Position numbers and translations under genes: made by a program | Part shown: positions 11,304 through 23,537 of the stretch, in pieces | How positions within the stretch are numbered: position 1 is the first letter of the stretch | Layout: the number at the start of each line of letters is the position of its first letter | Notes under the pieces: generated by a model | What the model was told of the DNA's origin: nothing | Databases searched by the model: none | The model's input: only the letters and a program-made list of their open reading frames with translations | DNA from: Rallus limicola | Lineage: Eukaryota > Chordata > Aves > Gruiformes > Rallidae | DNA length: 64,000 nucleotides | Reading direction: 5' to 3' | NCBI GenBank assembly: GCA_022605955.1 | Contig: JAKCOZ010000032.1 | Location: forward strand, 2,046,001-2,110,000

Positions 11304-14300
11304 CCCTCTCACTTGGTGTACGTGACCCCAGTTGGTGTGTCGCTGTCTGAGGGAGGATGTGCATAGGGGCGCCTTGTGCTCCCATGTGGAGTGGCATCAC
11401 CTTCTATCTTCACTTGCTGTACTTAGCCTGATCTGTGTGTGCGGCGCAGCATTTACTCACTGAAGCGACGTTGATAATTTCTCTGCTGTTGCATAGGTAT
11501 CCACCTATCATCTCACTTCCAAATGTCTTCAGCTGCGTGGGTCTGATACACTGAAAGCCTCGGTGTCCTTTTAGGATGTTTCATTTTTAATGTCAAATGC
11601 TTTAGGCGCCAGCTCGGTTGCTTAGAAGTCACCAGGCTGCGACGGCCCTGCCTTTTTGAATGCTTTATGAGGATACGGTGACATCTGAGCAAACTACATG
11701 GCTGTAGCGGTTCTGCAGTGTAGTTCAAGCACTTGGCCGTCGGTATCTCCATAGACTATTTTAATTTTTTCCTTAATGACAATAATGGAGCAGTACTGCT
11801 GGTCTGGGGCTGGAGTAGGGGTGGAGACATTTGAGTCTGTCAGTATTTTGGCCTTGACTCTGGAAAAGTTTGACTGAAGAACATTGCACTGTTAAAAATT
11901 TCATCGTGCTCGTATGGGCTTGAATGCTAATAAGGAAACAGTAAATGGCAAGATGCTGAAAGATAATGTTAGTGCCTAGTAACAGTAATTTGCTTCAGGG
12001 CAGAAGAAACCCAGCAGCATTGAGAATGACACGCTGGCTTTCGGCAGTGGAGGTTGTGTGTCGGGAGTTCTTTGCGCTGCACTTAACGCCTGCTGAACGC
12101 TTATTTTAGGGGTGTTACATGCCTTTAGCCTCAGTCTTGATGTAAATGCGAACCTTACTTTGGGAAAAGCCTTTAAAGGGTCTTTCCCTCTGCTGTTTTG
12201 TTTTACAGAAGGATGTAGCCATTTTCATAAGGAAAATAGTAATTCTGACAGGGCATTGTGTGCAAGGAAGGGCAAACAGAAAGCCACGGAGATGGGGAGG
12301 GGAGCTGATCCTTTTTGCAGCAACTATACACAGGTTTGCCCATTGGCTAGCAAAAACAATGCATTTGGACAAGATTTTATAGGTAGGGCTACCTGTGGCT
12401 TGGAACGGTTGTTTCAGGTTGGCTTAAAGATCAACCAAATGAGTTTGGATAAGGTTTTGCCCATGCTGGTATGTTTATCCCCTTCTTTATTTGTTCAATT
12501 CCTATTGTCTAAGGACAAAGACCTTCCTTTAGCCTTGTTTCTCTCAGCTGCCCTCCCTTTGGGGAAGGGAGAGGTGCCTGATGCTGGCTCCGTACCCTCT
12601 CTTTTCCCAAATGCAGGGGGTTGGCAGTAATGACTTGGACCTACTAAAACGGCAGTGCTGGGGCAACCTCCCCACCTCTTTTTCCTCATTAATTTCTGCT
12701 CTCATCCTTTTGCTGGGACAGAGCCTACAGGATGATTTTAAGCCCAGACCACAAAACCTTTACCTGAACTATGACATGGCACATGGTGAAGACAAAAGCC
12801 AGTGGCTGATGTCATTTCAGCAGTGTTATTTCAGATGATGCAATGAAATGACACACAAAGTGTTTTGCATCACCTGAGCCACATGTGTGCTGTGTGGGAG
12901 CATCCAGGAGGGCTAATCCCTGTGGAAAGGGGGTGAATGCCGAGTTACACCCCTGCAGGGATGCTCCTGTCTGGATTTAAAGCCTCCTGGCTCGATTCAG
13001 TGTGACTCACCTGCAGTGCTATTGAAGCAAGCCACACAAAAGCTGTGCTGTTTTGAAGGAGAGCCTGTGCAGAGGCTTGAGGATAAATAACTATTCAATA
13101 TTAATCTGCATTAATTTTTCTGAGTATTCTCTCCATAGGAAACCTTGGCTGGGGTTTAAGGCGAAGGGTTTTAATCCCCAAAGTCTGTGTGCTTGCATGG
13201 GGAGATCACTTAGATAGGGGGAAAAGAAAATCTCAGCTGCATCACTGGTATGCTGTTTTTTGCCCTTTAACTTGTCTGTCTTGCTTTAATTTACCAAGCA
13301 GAGTATTTTGAACTGTAAGTGCTGCGCAGGGATCAGAGGCTGGGGAGATTTTCTTCTGGAGCTGGGGCAGCTGAGATGACTGGAGGAGCATTTATATTCC
13401 TAGGGAAGCTGGGGCTCCTGAGCTCCTCTGACTTCAGGTGCTGATGAGCATTGATAGGCTTTATAGGATGCTACTACAGGTTGTATTTTCAGAGTGGCTC
13501 TTCATGCATCAAAGCTGATAGCACGGGACATGAGGGAGATGTGTATCAACCACAGCCCTTCAAAAGTGGGCAGATGTTTTTTGCTTCCTGGCTGTGTTGT
13601 TTTGTGTAAGTCCTCCACAGCGGCGCCCAGACACAGATGTTACACCAATTTTAGTGACATCACATCGTGTTAAATCTGGAGCCAAGCCAAAAAACACTTC
13701 ATGGTGTATAGGGATGAACCAGCAAAGAGAGTTTTGTGATGCCTTGGCCCCCACCTGGGTGAATGCTTAGCCTGTATACCTGTGCGCACGCCTGCACGAA
13801 TACACACACACACCCTCCCAAAGCACTGCTTCAGGGTGCTTATCTGAGCAGGGAGGAGTTGGCTCTGTTTTCAGGTCCCTGCTTGGGTAGAGGGGGAATT
13901 GGCTGCTCCATCGGGTGGATGGGCTGATGGCATTGCTTGAGGCCACCGTGCCGTTATTTTTGGGTGGCAGCTGTGGATGGGAACAGGCTTCTTTCACTGG
14001 AAGTCAGAACAGAAGCATTTTTCCCTGTGCTGCTGCTGTTGGTAGTGTGGCGTGTTTTGGATTCTAGTCTGTGTCTAATTTAGATGCCTCTTACTCTTGC
14101 TCTTACGACACCATCTGTTAACAGGCTCCGTAGCTGCCTCTTCCCTGCATGTTCTTGGCCCCTCCGTGGCAGGATGAAGATGTTGATGTCGCCTGTCACC
14201 ACGCCAGCTACTGTCGCTCGCTTGCGTTGCTTTGCTGGGTGGAGAAAGCAGCTTTCCTCTGTCATAGGAAGGCCATGTTCAGCGATGGGAGAAAGGAAAA

Positions 14301-15592
14301 GCTCACCTAAAAGGTGCAGTTTTCTGTTGCTTGAGCATCATCTTATTTTTTCTGTATAGGCTCGCAAAACAAAAATTCATTGGGTAGTAACTGTACCAAC
14401 TACTGTTACAAAATATTTCTTTTTGTCTTTTGCTTCATGTGGTCTCATCTTCAAAGAGAAAAGAGCTAGTGTAAATCCTCTTGTCACTCTGTCATTCCAT
14501 TACAGTATGGCTTTCTCACTATTTCAGACTTGCTCCACCACCACCTACCTGCTCTTCAAATACCTGAAGTATTAGTTCAGGCACTTCAATACTGGGAAGC
14601 CTTCCAGGGATCCAAACCAATGCTTGGATGTGAGGCACTTGTGCAGTAATTGCAAGCAGCAAAGAAGTTTAGCTTGTGCCTGTGAAGCATTACGCAGGGA
14701 GAATGTAATTTGGCATCTTGTGTGACATTACATACACTGCCTGCTTCAACATGGAGAAGATGGGGACATCAGGGCAGTCTCCCTCTGTCTGAAGCTACTC
14801 ACTTGCTCTGCTCTCTCGATGGTGCAGAACTGAGTCTTTGCTGGTGGCTGATTTACATGCACACACGCTCTGTATGCCACAGTGTGTGCATCCATAGGCT
14901 AATTTAGCTTCAAATCTCCTTGCCTGTTCCTTCCTTATGGGAATTTTCCCATTGTTTCTAAGTGTTTTCTGCTGGCCTCATTTGGTATATCTCATGGGGG
15001 TGTGATATATGGGTGGTGGGTGTTAGCCCCCTTACAATCCATTGTGCTCCACCTGGGATTTCTACCAAAAGTTGTGTCTTTCCTGGACAACATCCCCTCT
15101 TTTCTGGTATGTGCACAATGCTGCAGGTCACAAGTACTGTATGACATCTCCATGTGGAAATTCAGGAATATTCCAAAGAAGACAGGCCATTTTAGTGCTC
15201 CACATTCACAACCAGCCCAAATCAGTGTTATTTCACTGTGCGTTGCTTGTTAGCCCTAAAGCAGTAGGAATGTGCCCTGGCATGAACCTTTCTTGGGAAG
15301 GTGTCTCAATAAATGGGACTATACAATAGGTTTGATAATGAGGACAGCCCTGGTTTGGTATTTGGCATGAAATATTTATATTGCAATGCATTTTGAGTAG
15401 CTCTGTTGCTGTGGTGTTGAAAACCGCTCTCGAGAACTGCAGAAGCTGTGTAAAACCTGTTCTAGATCCTGGGTAGCATTGCTTATGTGAAATGTTCTCA
15501 GTTTTAGAGACCACCCACTTAATTTTTGAATATGCAAACATGACTTTGCAGAGTTCATCTTTGCTGATGCTTTGCAACAGGGAACTGTATAG
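11304..15592. other. Long unique stretch without recognised gene
   Basis: About 4.3 kb with no recognised gene or repeat. A (CA)6 tract lies at 13802-13813. The frames at 12112-12630 (+), 14084-14359 (+) and 15233-15577 (-) carry no domain signature. The TAATAAAT-rich part near 13080-13120 is AT-rich but not otherwise distinctive. Confidence 0.5.
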
Positions 15593-16629
15593 TCATAGAA
15601 TCATAGAATGTGTTTTGTTGGATCGGACCCTTAAAGGCCACCTAGTCCCACCCCTGCAGTGAGCAGGGACATCTTCACTTGATCAGGTTGCTCAGAGCCC
15701 CATCAAGCCAGACCTTGAATATCTCCAGGGGTGGGGCCTCTACCACCTCTCTGGGAAAACCTGTACTAGTGATCTACCACCCTCACTGAAGAACTCTTTC
15801 CTAATATCCCTCCTAAATGTCTCCTTTTCTAGTTTCAAATCATTACTTTTCATCCTATAGCTAAATGCCCTCCTGAACAGTCCTTCCCCGCTTTCTTATA
15901 CTTTCAAATACTGGAAAGCCACTGTAAGGTCCCCCCTGGAACCTTCCTTTTGCCTTCTCTTCACAGGAGAGGTACTCCAGCCCTTTGATAATTTTTATGG
16001 CCCTCCTCTGGACACGCTCCAACAGCTCCATGTCCTTCTTGTGCTGAGGACTCCAAAGCTGAACACGGTATTCCAGGTGAAGTCTCACCAGAGCAGAGCA
16101 GAGGGGCAGAATCACCTCTCTCCATCTGCTGGCCACACTGGATGCATTTGGCCTTCTGGGCTGCAGATGTACATTGGCAGCTCATGTCCAGCTTTTCATC
16201 CACAACTCCTTTAACTCAGGGCTCCTTTCCAGCACATCGTCTCCTAACTTTTATGGATAAACAGGGACTGTCCCAACCCAGGTGCAGGACTCTGCCCTTG
16301 GCTTTGTTGAACCTCATGAGGTTTAGCTGGGCCTTCTTCTCTAGTCTGTCCAGGTCCCTCTGAATGGCATCCCATCCCTCTGGCACATTAGTCTCACCAC
16401 TCAGCTTGCTGTCATCAGCAAACTTGCTGATCATGCACTCAATCCCACTGTCAAACAGCACCAATCCCTGTACAGACCCTTGAGGGACAGTGCTTGACAC
16501 CATCTTCCATCTGGACTTCGAGTCATTGACCACCCCCCTCTGGATGCGACCATCCAGCCAATTCCTTATCCACTGAATAGCCCACCCATTAAATCCCTCT
16601 CTCTCCAACTTAGAGAGAAGGATGTTGTG
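15593..16629 (-). mobile_element. Long CR1 LINE copy with decayed reverse transcriptase
   Basis: Antisense CR1 of about 1 kb, from the tail TCATAGAATCATAGAATG at 15593 up into the reverse transcriptase core. On the minus strand the frame from 16662 down to 16216 reads [13 protein letters not shown], then PQGSVQG, then the catalytic block FADD (here within KFADDSKL), then VLHLG. About nine residues are missing between the VLF and SGIE segments compared with the more intact copy at 22446-23468. Further downstream the frame is broken into pieces ([11 protein letters not shown]... and LLERVQRRA... in the minus frame 16136-15861). The endonuclease domain is absent. This is a dead, older copy. Confidence 0.95.
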
Positions 16630-17952
16630 TAGTCCTTCCCCATCCCTTCCCCATCTTCCCATGGGAGGTCTGTGGGTGAGTACCGCTATGCCCGTACATC
16701 CACGCTGGGCAGAAAACAGCAGGGCTCGGGTTTGGGGATGTTTACTTCCACCTGTATTAAATACATTTATTCACCAAGGAAATGAAATAAGCCAATCCTT
16801 AGCTGTAGAAAGGTATCTAACTATACAATGCATCCCCGGGGAGAAAGTAATCAAATCTCCTGCCCGGACGATAATCAAGTGTTTGCACAGAAATATATCT
16901 CTTCAGCAAGTCTGTTTGTCTGTGCTGTGCAGGCAGGAGCGCAGTAAGATATGTCTGAGGCAGATTAAAAAAGAAAAAAATTAAGCTCCTTATATAAACT
17001 GGGTGAAGAGTTTATTCCACAGAAAACCAGAGAAAGCCTCCAGAAATGTTGGTCTTCCTTTGGCACCAAGTTTTCCGGATTTGATTAGAAACAATAGTGC
17101 TTTTTTGGTTGTTACTTAAGAAAACAGAGCAAAACCCTCTGGTAAAAAGTTAATTTTTATAATAATAGAAGCTAGTAACAATTTTTTTGAGGTTTACACA
17201 CACAATGTAAAAAACCCAGAACTTAAGCAATGTCTTGATAGCTTTTTTGGCCTCCTGGGCAAAGACCTTCTGTGGCTCAGGTATGATAATGTTGTGCCTG
17301 TATTCACACCAGCTCTGGGTGGGAACAGGAAGTTTGTGCTCCTTGCTGTAATACTCCTTTTGTTCATTTAAACGACTGATTAAATGACAGAACATGAGAA
17401 GCTGACTTTGTGTCACCCAGTTCGAAGGGCAAGCATTGTGCCTTTGGGCTTTCCTGACATCATGTTTTTGGAGGTGATAAATGGTTTGTGGTTGTAGACC
17501 GCTTCTAGCTGCACATCTCTGAGGACCTAGGAGCCTTTTTCCCATGGGGTTTTGTAAATCATCTGGATTTTTAGTTCAGGATCATTTTGCTTCTCGAGGT
17601 GTCTCATCTTTTGGTGTAGTTGAGGAAGGTGACCCTGCAGGGCATTGGATGCAACGGTCAAATGTATATTAATTTTCCCCAGAGAAGAGATTATTTTGCT
17701 TCCCTTTAGGGGAAGCCATACTGCATCATGATGAAGCCGGTTGCTTGTTTCTGGTGTGCAAAGAAGAGAAGGGTCTCAATGAAGGGAAAGAGTTTTTCTT
17801 GGCTCTGAAGTGTTGGGCTGAGTCTGTAGAGAGACTCTGGGACCATCTGATGTGGCCCCATGCTCCATGCTGCCTCATTCTTCCTCCTTCTCCACAGGGT
17901 GGTCCGAGTTCACCAAAAGAGGGAAGAAGAGAATTCCAGAGTGATGGGGGTT
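16630..17952. other. Unique spacer with one protein-like ORF
   Basis: No repeat is recognised. It contains the unidentified minus-strand ORF at 17150-17545, listed separately. Confidence 0.45.
17150..17545 (-). other. Unidentified ORF of 131 codons, possible exon or pseudogene
   Basis: The frame from the ATG at 17545 to the stop at 17150 is outside any recognised repeat. Its middle part has protein-like composition: rich in Lys, Gln and Glu, with few Cys or Ser/Pro strings and stretches such as RLNEQKEYYSKEHK and PEPQKVFAQEAKKAIK. The end (LLKFWVFYIVCVNLKK) is hydrophobic and may be read-through beyond an exon. I do not recognise a family. No clear splice acceptor, poly-A tail or Kozak context was found. 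It could be a processed pseudogene fragment, an exon, or chance, and chance is still the most likely. Confidence 0.15.
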
Positions 17953-18300
17953 TGAACCAACCTCTCTGCCAGAGCAGGATCACGTAGATTAGGTCACACA
18001 GAACAGCATCCAGGCAGGGCTTAAAAGTCTCTAGAGAAAGACACTACACAAACTCTCTTGGCAGCCTGTCCCAGGGCTCTGCCACCCTCCAAGTGAAAAA
18101 GTTTCTCCTTATGTTCACATGGATCCTCCTCTGCTCCAGCTTGCACCCATTGCCCCTTGCCTATCATTGGACAACACTGAGAAGAGCCTGTCTCCATCCT
18201 CCTGAAAGTCACCCTTTACATATTTATAGATGTTGGTGAGGTCACCCCTTGGTCTCCTTTTCGAAGAAAATAAAAATAGCTTTTTTCAGGTACTCCTCAT
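17953..18300 (-). mobile_element. CR1 LINE fragment, diverged
   Basis: Antisense CR1 without a recognisable octamer tail. It begins at a CTCTGCCAGAGCAGGATCAC block near 17962 and continues through the ORF2 C-terminus ('ggcagcctgtcccagggctctgccaccct') to the 'tatttatagatgttggtgaggtcacccc' region near 18240. Frames are broken. Both ends are eroded, so the boundaries are approximate. Confidence 0.85.
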
Positions 18301-19593
18301 GATGTCTATGTGTGCCTCCCACCTGCTCCCTCAGATTTTGCAGTGGCTACTGACCACCCTCTGATATTCCCCCTTTGAGACCTGTCATCTCAATACTTTA
18401 CATTCAAGGGAATGGAAGACAGCAGACTTTACTCTGTTCTCACTGTCTGCTATCGCAGGCGTTTCCTCGTGATGTTTAATCGCCATGAACACACTTAAGT
18501 TGAATTAGTCTCTGTTTTGGTTTTAGTAATATCTTTACACTGTTGTGCCTACGCTTGAGGAAGCTGCTGTCATCTTGGCGTGTCTGTCCTACCACTGTCA
18601 ATAACGTTCCTCTCGATCTGCATGCAGGAGATGTTTGCAGTCATCCTGGTTCTTGAGCATAAGGCAACGAGATAGCTAAAGCGACATGCTTCATTAGCAG
18701 CTGGTATTTGTTGATCCCTCTTAAACTGTTCTCAGAAGAGCGTTTTCACTCTTTTGTTTCTGTCAGCCAAAAAAAAGCACAGGGAGAAAATCTTTTACTT
18801 TGATGGTTCCCACTGGTTTGTGTCAGTTCTGTTTAACAGCTGGGCAAGCATACGGGTTTTGGAAAATCAGCTTTAAAGTAGAAAGCAGGTCCTTTTTTTG
18901 GCCACCATGAACACCCTGAGAAGATGGTACCATCAACTGAGGCAGTGTTTGTGTTGGATGTGAAAGAGTCCTCTGGCTTATTTCGACATTACCTTTACTT
19001 GATAGGATCTTGCAGTACATCACTAGGGACATTCTCCTGGCTGCAAACTTCTCTGTATTAACCTACATCTTGTGACATCTCCCCCTTCCCTAAAATGTTC
19101 ATGTGTCATTGAAAGATGGTGATAGAATACCATGTCCTCTCCTTTTGTCCTTCTCCATCCCCTGCAGTGGATGGCTGCGATGGAACCATATCATTGCTGA
19201 TAATGGCAATTCAGACCAAGCCTGTGGCTGATGCTGGAGGAGAACATTGCTTTTGTCTTGGGGATGTGGGAGCTGAGCCTCTGCCAAAAGTGTGCAAGAT
19301 CATAGGCTGATTCCTGAGAGCAGGTGTTTGTCCCAGATCCCCTGAGATCTGGGGTATCATCCCCCTTTAGACCAGGAGAAGACTCAGCTGACACTGCAAA
19401 AGCTGCCTGCTTTTCCAGTGGGGCATTTCTCAGGTCTAAGATTGATGTTTTTCAAAGCAAAAAAACCCAAGTGCAGGGTAGGAGAGCTGAGCACTCCAAT
19501 GAAGGAGTGTTGAAGTTAAGGTTTGCATGGTACTTTTCTTCCTATCCCTATTCACATTTAGTTTGGTGTATTACTTCTCTACTCTATGTTCAG

Positions 19594-19610
19594 ATTTATT
19601 TATTTATTTA
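19594..19610. repeat. (ATTT)n microsatellite
   Basis: Four perfect ATTT units plus one A. It is a short simple repeat. Confidence 0.85.
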
Positions 19611-19864
19611 ACCAATACTCCTGTGTTAAACTTCCAACACACATACCGGGCAGACATTTGTGTGTGTTTTTTACAAGAGAGAGGCTATAGCTGAATTTGG
19701 GTATGGTGTGCATGAAAAGAAATGACTGGCTGGTTTAAAAATTATCTGGAATATATAATTTGTTAATGAGCTGAATCAGCTGCGTCTGTAAGCTATATAC
19801 TCCTAAATAGTGGAGATGAAAATAGGAACTGTCTTGATCTTCAATTCTTTCAAATGGATAGAAT

Positions 19865-19908
19865 TGGAACTACATTCAGAAATGTAAGGGCTGGAACTAC
19901 ATTCAGAA
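19865..19908. repeat. 17-base direct repeat, two copies
   Basis: TGGAACTACATTCAGAA occurs at 19865-19881 and again at 19892-19908, a 27-base period. It lies about 10 bases before the 5' boundary of the CR1 at 19918. It is probably a small tandem duplication. CR1 insertions normally lack long target-site duplications. Confidence 0.85.
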
Positions 19909-19917
19909 TAGCTACCT

Positions 19918-20175
19918 TTTATCTTTGGTGACCACCGATAGAACCTGAGGGAATGGCATGAAGCTGTGACAGGGAAGGTTCAGGTTGGGTGTTAGGAAGA
20001 GGCTCTTTCTGAGAGGGAGGTCGAGCACTGGCACAGGCTCCCCAGGGAAAGCTTGGCTGGACAATGCCCTCAGTCCCATGCTCTGACTTGGCTGTCGCTG
20101 CATAGACCCAGGAGTTGGACTTGATGGTCCTTATGGGTCCCTTCCAGCTCAGGAGATTCTAGGGATTCTGTGGCT
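19918..20175 (+). mobile_element. CR1 LINE fragment, 3' end
   Basis: Sense-oriented CR1 starting near TTTGGTGACC and running through 'gttgggtgttaggaagaggctctttctgagagggaggtcgagcactggcac'-like ORF2 C-terminal sequence. It ends at GGGATTCTGTGGCT (20162-20175). The 3' region contains GGAGTTGGACTTGATGGTCC and 'cccttccagctcagg', shared with the antisense copy at 57590-58014, so the two are the same subfamily. Confidence 0.9.
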
Positions 20176-22445
20176 ATAGATCATGTGAACCCATATGTAT
20201 TTCTATAGCATACCCAGAGCAGCACCTACAGCATGGAATTGTTGTCCCTGTTTGTACATTAAATACCCAGCACATATAGGTGTTTGATCCTTGTGCCAAA
20301 GGAAAATGTTCTTTCTGAAATCATCTGGAGACAGAAACATATGGCATTTTTTCTTCATTTGAGAGGACTGGATTATCCTCTTATTTCTACGCGAGCTTTT
20401 GTCACAGGCACTGTGTAGCAAAAAACAAACCCAGCCAGCTCAGATCCTTTTATTTTACAGACCTGATTTCCCAAAGTGTCAGTGCAGAGGTTGTTTTTTC
20501 TCTTCTTCTTTTCATCTCTTCGCTTGAAAATCTGTCATAGCTAAACCTTTGTCATCTTTTGTTTGTCTGCAAATGAGAGTAACACTGTTTCTGAAACTCT
20601 CTGAGTTTCTTTGCCAGCACTCATAGACAAAGTACCAAGAAAAGGCTGGAGCTCAGCAAGAATTCCTTCCAGAAAACAGCTGCAGTACATCAATTGTTCC
20701 AAGATCAAAACCTCCCCATATCTATAAATAATAAACAACCAGAAAAGCAAGAGATGTTTCTATAGGTTCCTTAAGTATCTTTAGGAAAGTTTCTGGCAAG
20801 TTTTCTAATATAATGTGGCTTTCCCCCCCCTAATTTTAAAGAAAGAAATAGATTTTACTTCCACATTAGCAAATTTAGTGCCCAAACTGTACAAAAACTC
20901 AAAGAGAATAATCATCATCACAGTTTGTTGTAGGTCCTTAATTTGTATGATGTGAAGTGACTCATTCCACTGAATGAGGATTACCAGTGGAGTAAGTCTC
21001 AAGGGTTTGGTTCCTTTGCTATGCAACGGAAGCTGTTAAAGCTTTTCTAAGAAATATATTGCAACAAATGCTTGAAGACCACAAATACTTATCTTGCTTT
21101 TAACTGTTTAATTGTAATGCAGCTAGATGAAGTTGAAAACTTTGAGGTGTTTTCGATGTTGGCTCTCAAATTAAGTGAAACATCTCCTTTTTTAGAACTG
21201 TATCTATTTTTTCCTATGTGTGTGAGCGGGATGTGATAGTACAAATAATCAGGAGGCCAGAAATACTAACTAGATGCCATGGGGAAGAAGCTGATCCTGT
21301 TTGTATCCAGAGGAATGCTGTAGCTGGTTACTGATAACTAGCTATGCTGCTCACATGGCTGCTTTCGTCAGACTGCCACAGTGTTCTCCAGGTGAACATC
21401 TTCATTGGGTAATATTTTCATCCTAATAAATTTCATGCCCTTACTCCAAGGGGAATCTGTGTTCTTTTTCTGTGGAGGCGTGGGTGTGTGGCTAAATCCT
21501 TCTTGCTCCCTGAAACCACATCTGCTCGTAGAGATTCAAAGAGCTGTCCATTTTTTTCTGCCAGGGCTTTCAAATCCTTATGGCTGAGGTGCAGGAGTGG
21601 GCTGGACTGCACTGAGGGTGCATGGAGCAGATCAGCACAGGGTGTTAAACCTTCACCTACGTAAGGACTATCCCAGATGTTGTTGTGATGATCTAGCAGT
21701 GTGCTTGCCTTGAAAACCATCAGCCCTATGGTATCACTTCACATGTTTTTGAGAGGTTGGGTCGTCAGGTTTTTTTTTGCATTCAGTACCAAGCAATTTC
21801 TAGAAAAACGTGCAATTAATGCAAAAAAGTTTCTTCTCAATGTTCTAAGCCAGATGTGTCCAGATTCCACTTGTCCACTTGTGATGTTGGAGAGAATCAC
21901 CTGAGTGAATTTGCTGCTCACAGAAATTAGGTTCATGTTTAATATTAATAATAAAGATAATTAAGCATTATCTTAAGCTCCAATGCTGGTTGATAGATCT
22001 GCTAATTTGGTCTTACCAAGATAAACCACACAACTTCCCACTACAGGCACAGGGTTGATTTTGTTGGGCATCTTCAGATGCGTGGAGACGTGGGGCTCTC
22101 TCTTCCCATGTCCAGCTGGGCTGTTTCCAGTGTTCATGGTTTGCATATCATTAGTCAAGCCCCCAAAATTCATGTAATTATTTTAAAAGCATCAAAAATC
22201 AAATTTTAATAGATTGCATGATTTTTTTCTATTAATGCCTCAATATGAGTATACATATACATATGAGTCACCTTTAGTATCTCTAGCATCTAAAGTTGCT
22301 GCTGAAGCACATCTGCCCTCCAATGCAACTACTTAGAGCGATGGTGATCAGAAAATAAGGCTTGTGCATATTTTTGAGAGTTTTTGTGGAATTTTTGTGT
22401 CTTCTCTTGTTTGCTTTATTCCCCACTCTGTTTTAACATCAAATA
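20176..22445. other. Unique AT-rich spacer
   Basis: No gene or repeat recognised. Polypyrimidine tract near 20490-20520, a C-run near 20822-20829 and an AT-rich TAATATTAATAATAAA stretch near 21937-21957. Frames such as 21433-21720 (-) are unsupported. Confidence 0.5.
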
Positions 22446-23468
22446 ATCACAGAATCACAGAATCACAGAATCTTAGGGGTTGGAAGGGACCTCAAGAGAT
22501 CATCGGGTCCAACCCCCCTGCCAAAGCAGGCTCCCTATCTCATACTACATAGATAGGCGTCCAGACGAGACTTGAATATCTCCAGAGAAGGAGACTCCAC
22601 CTCCTCCCTGGGCAGCCTATTCCACTGCTCCGTCACCCTCACTGTGAAAAAGTTCTTCCGCATGTTGGTGCGGAACTTCCTATGCTCTAGCTTACAGCCA
22701 TTGCCCCTAGTCCTGTCCCCACAGACCACTGAAAAGGGGCTGTCCAATTCCCCCTGCAACCCATGTCTAAGATATTTATAGACATTAATTAGGTCCCCCC
22801 TAAGTCTTCTTTTTTCCAGGCTGAACAGCCCCAGCTCACTCAGCCTTTCCTCGTAGGGTAGATGTTCCAGGCCCCTAATCAACTTTGTCGCCCTTCTCTG
22901 GACTCTCTCCAGAAGGTCCCTGTCTTTTTTATACCAGGGGGCCCAGAACTGGACACAGTACTCCAGGTGGGGCCTGACCAACGCAGAGTAGAGGGGGAGG
23001 ATCACCTCCTTCGACCTGCTGGACACACTCTTCCTGATGCACCCCAGGATCCCATTGGCTCTCTTGGCCACCAGGGCACACTGCTTGCTCATAGCCAACC
23101 TGTCATCAACCAGGACCCCCAGGTCCTTCTCCTCAGAGCTCTTTTCCAACAGGTCATCCCCCAGCCTGTACTGATACAGTCGGTTGTTCCTCCCCAGGTG
23201 CAAGACTTTACACTTGCTTTTGTTGAATTTCATTTGGTTTCTCCCAGCCCAGCTCTCCAGCCTGTCCAGGTCTCGCTGAATGGCAGCGCAGTGTTCCTTC
23301 GTGTCAGCCACTCCTCCCAGCTTTGTGTCATCAGCGTACTTGCTGAGGGTGGATGTTATTCCCTCATCAAGGTCGTTGATGAAGATATTAAACAGGACTG
23401 GACCCAACACCGAGCCCTGGGGAACACCACTAGTCACAGGCCTCCATTCAGATTCTACTCCACTGATC
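22446..23468 (-). mobile_element. Well-preserved CR1 LINE copy with open RT frame
   Basis: Antisense CR1 of about 1.02 kb. The tail consists of three perfect ACAGAATC octamers (22449-22472). The copy is 5'-truncated near 23468, within the reverse transcriptase core, so the endonuclease and the first RT blocks are missing. Its coding part is uninterrupted, unlike every other CR1 in the window, which makes it the youngest or one of the youngest insertions here. The truncation point falls in an AT-rich sequence that carries a 17-base repeat. Confidence 0.97.
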
Positions 23469-23524
23469 ATAATATGAAAGCATATATAGCATATATATAT
23501 AGCATATATGAAAGCATATTTCAT
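22535..23524 (-). CDS. CR1 ORF2 fragment: reverse transcriptase C-terminal half
   Basis: A single open frame of 329 codons, with about the first 18 encoded by flanking AT-rich DNA ([18 protein letters not shown]) and the rest by CR1. Visible blocks: [11 protein letters not shown] at residues 35-45 (RT palm/finger block next to the active site), YADDTKL at 63-69 with the catalytic YADD at 63-66, then [13 protein letters not shown], and the CR1 C-terminal region [28 protein letters not shown] and WNRLPRE. The family is a non-LTR retrotransposon polymerase that copies its own RNA by target-primed reverse transcription. This fragment lacks the APE-type endonuclease and the upstream RT motifs including the first catalytic Asp, so it cannot be active. 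The ATG is accidental. No promoter is expected. Confidence 0.9.
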   Translation of the reverse strand: MKYAFIYAIYICYICFHIMISGVESEWRPVTSGVPQGSVLGPVLFNIFINDLDEGITSTLSKYADDTKLGGVADTKEHCAAIQRDLDRLESWAGRNQMKFNKSKCKVLHLGRNNRLYQYRLGDDLLEKSSEEKDLGVLVDDRLAMSKQCALVAKRANGILGCIRKSVSSRSKEVILPLYSALVRPHLEYCVQFWAPWYKKDRDLLERVQRRATKLIRGLEHLPYEERLSELGLFSLEKRRLRGDLINVYKYLRHGLQGELDSPFSVVCGDRTRGNGCKLEHRKFRTNMRKNFFTVRVTEQWNRLPREEVESPSLEIFKSRLDAYLCSMR

Positions 23525-23537
23525 AATATGAAAGCAT
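23467..23537. repeat. AT-rich repeat at CR1 5' junction
   Basis: TCATAATATGAAAGCAT occurs at 23467-23483 and 23521-23537, with GCATATATA-type repeats between. The first copy overlaps the 5' end of the CR1 at 22446-23468. It is probably a local expansion of a short AT-rich repeat at the target site. Confidence 0.8.

Larger units (their letters stand above)
18301..19917. other. Unique spacer
   Basis: No gene recognised. It holds an (ATTT)4 microsatellite at 19594-19610 and a 17-base direct repeat (19865-19881 and 19892-19908) just before the next CR1. The frames at 19099-19394 are on both strands and unsupported. Confidence 0.5.

Noticed and set aside
12112..12630. A 172-codon plus-strand open frame
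   Set aside because: No domain, no splice or promoter support, and open frames on the other strand cover the same bases.
17400..17440. CAGTTCGAAGG as a tRNA T-loop-like motif
   Set aside because: No acceptor stem, D-loop or anticodon arm fits around it.
22449..22472. Short regular octamer repeats as a CRISPR-like array
   Set aside because: These are the 3' tail octamers of a CR1 element. The units are directly adjacent, with no spacers.
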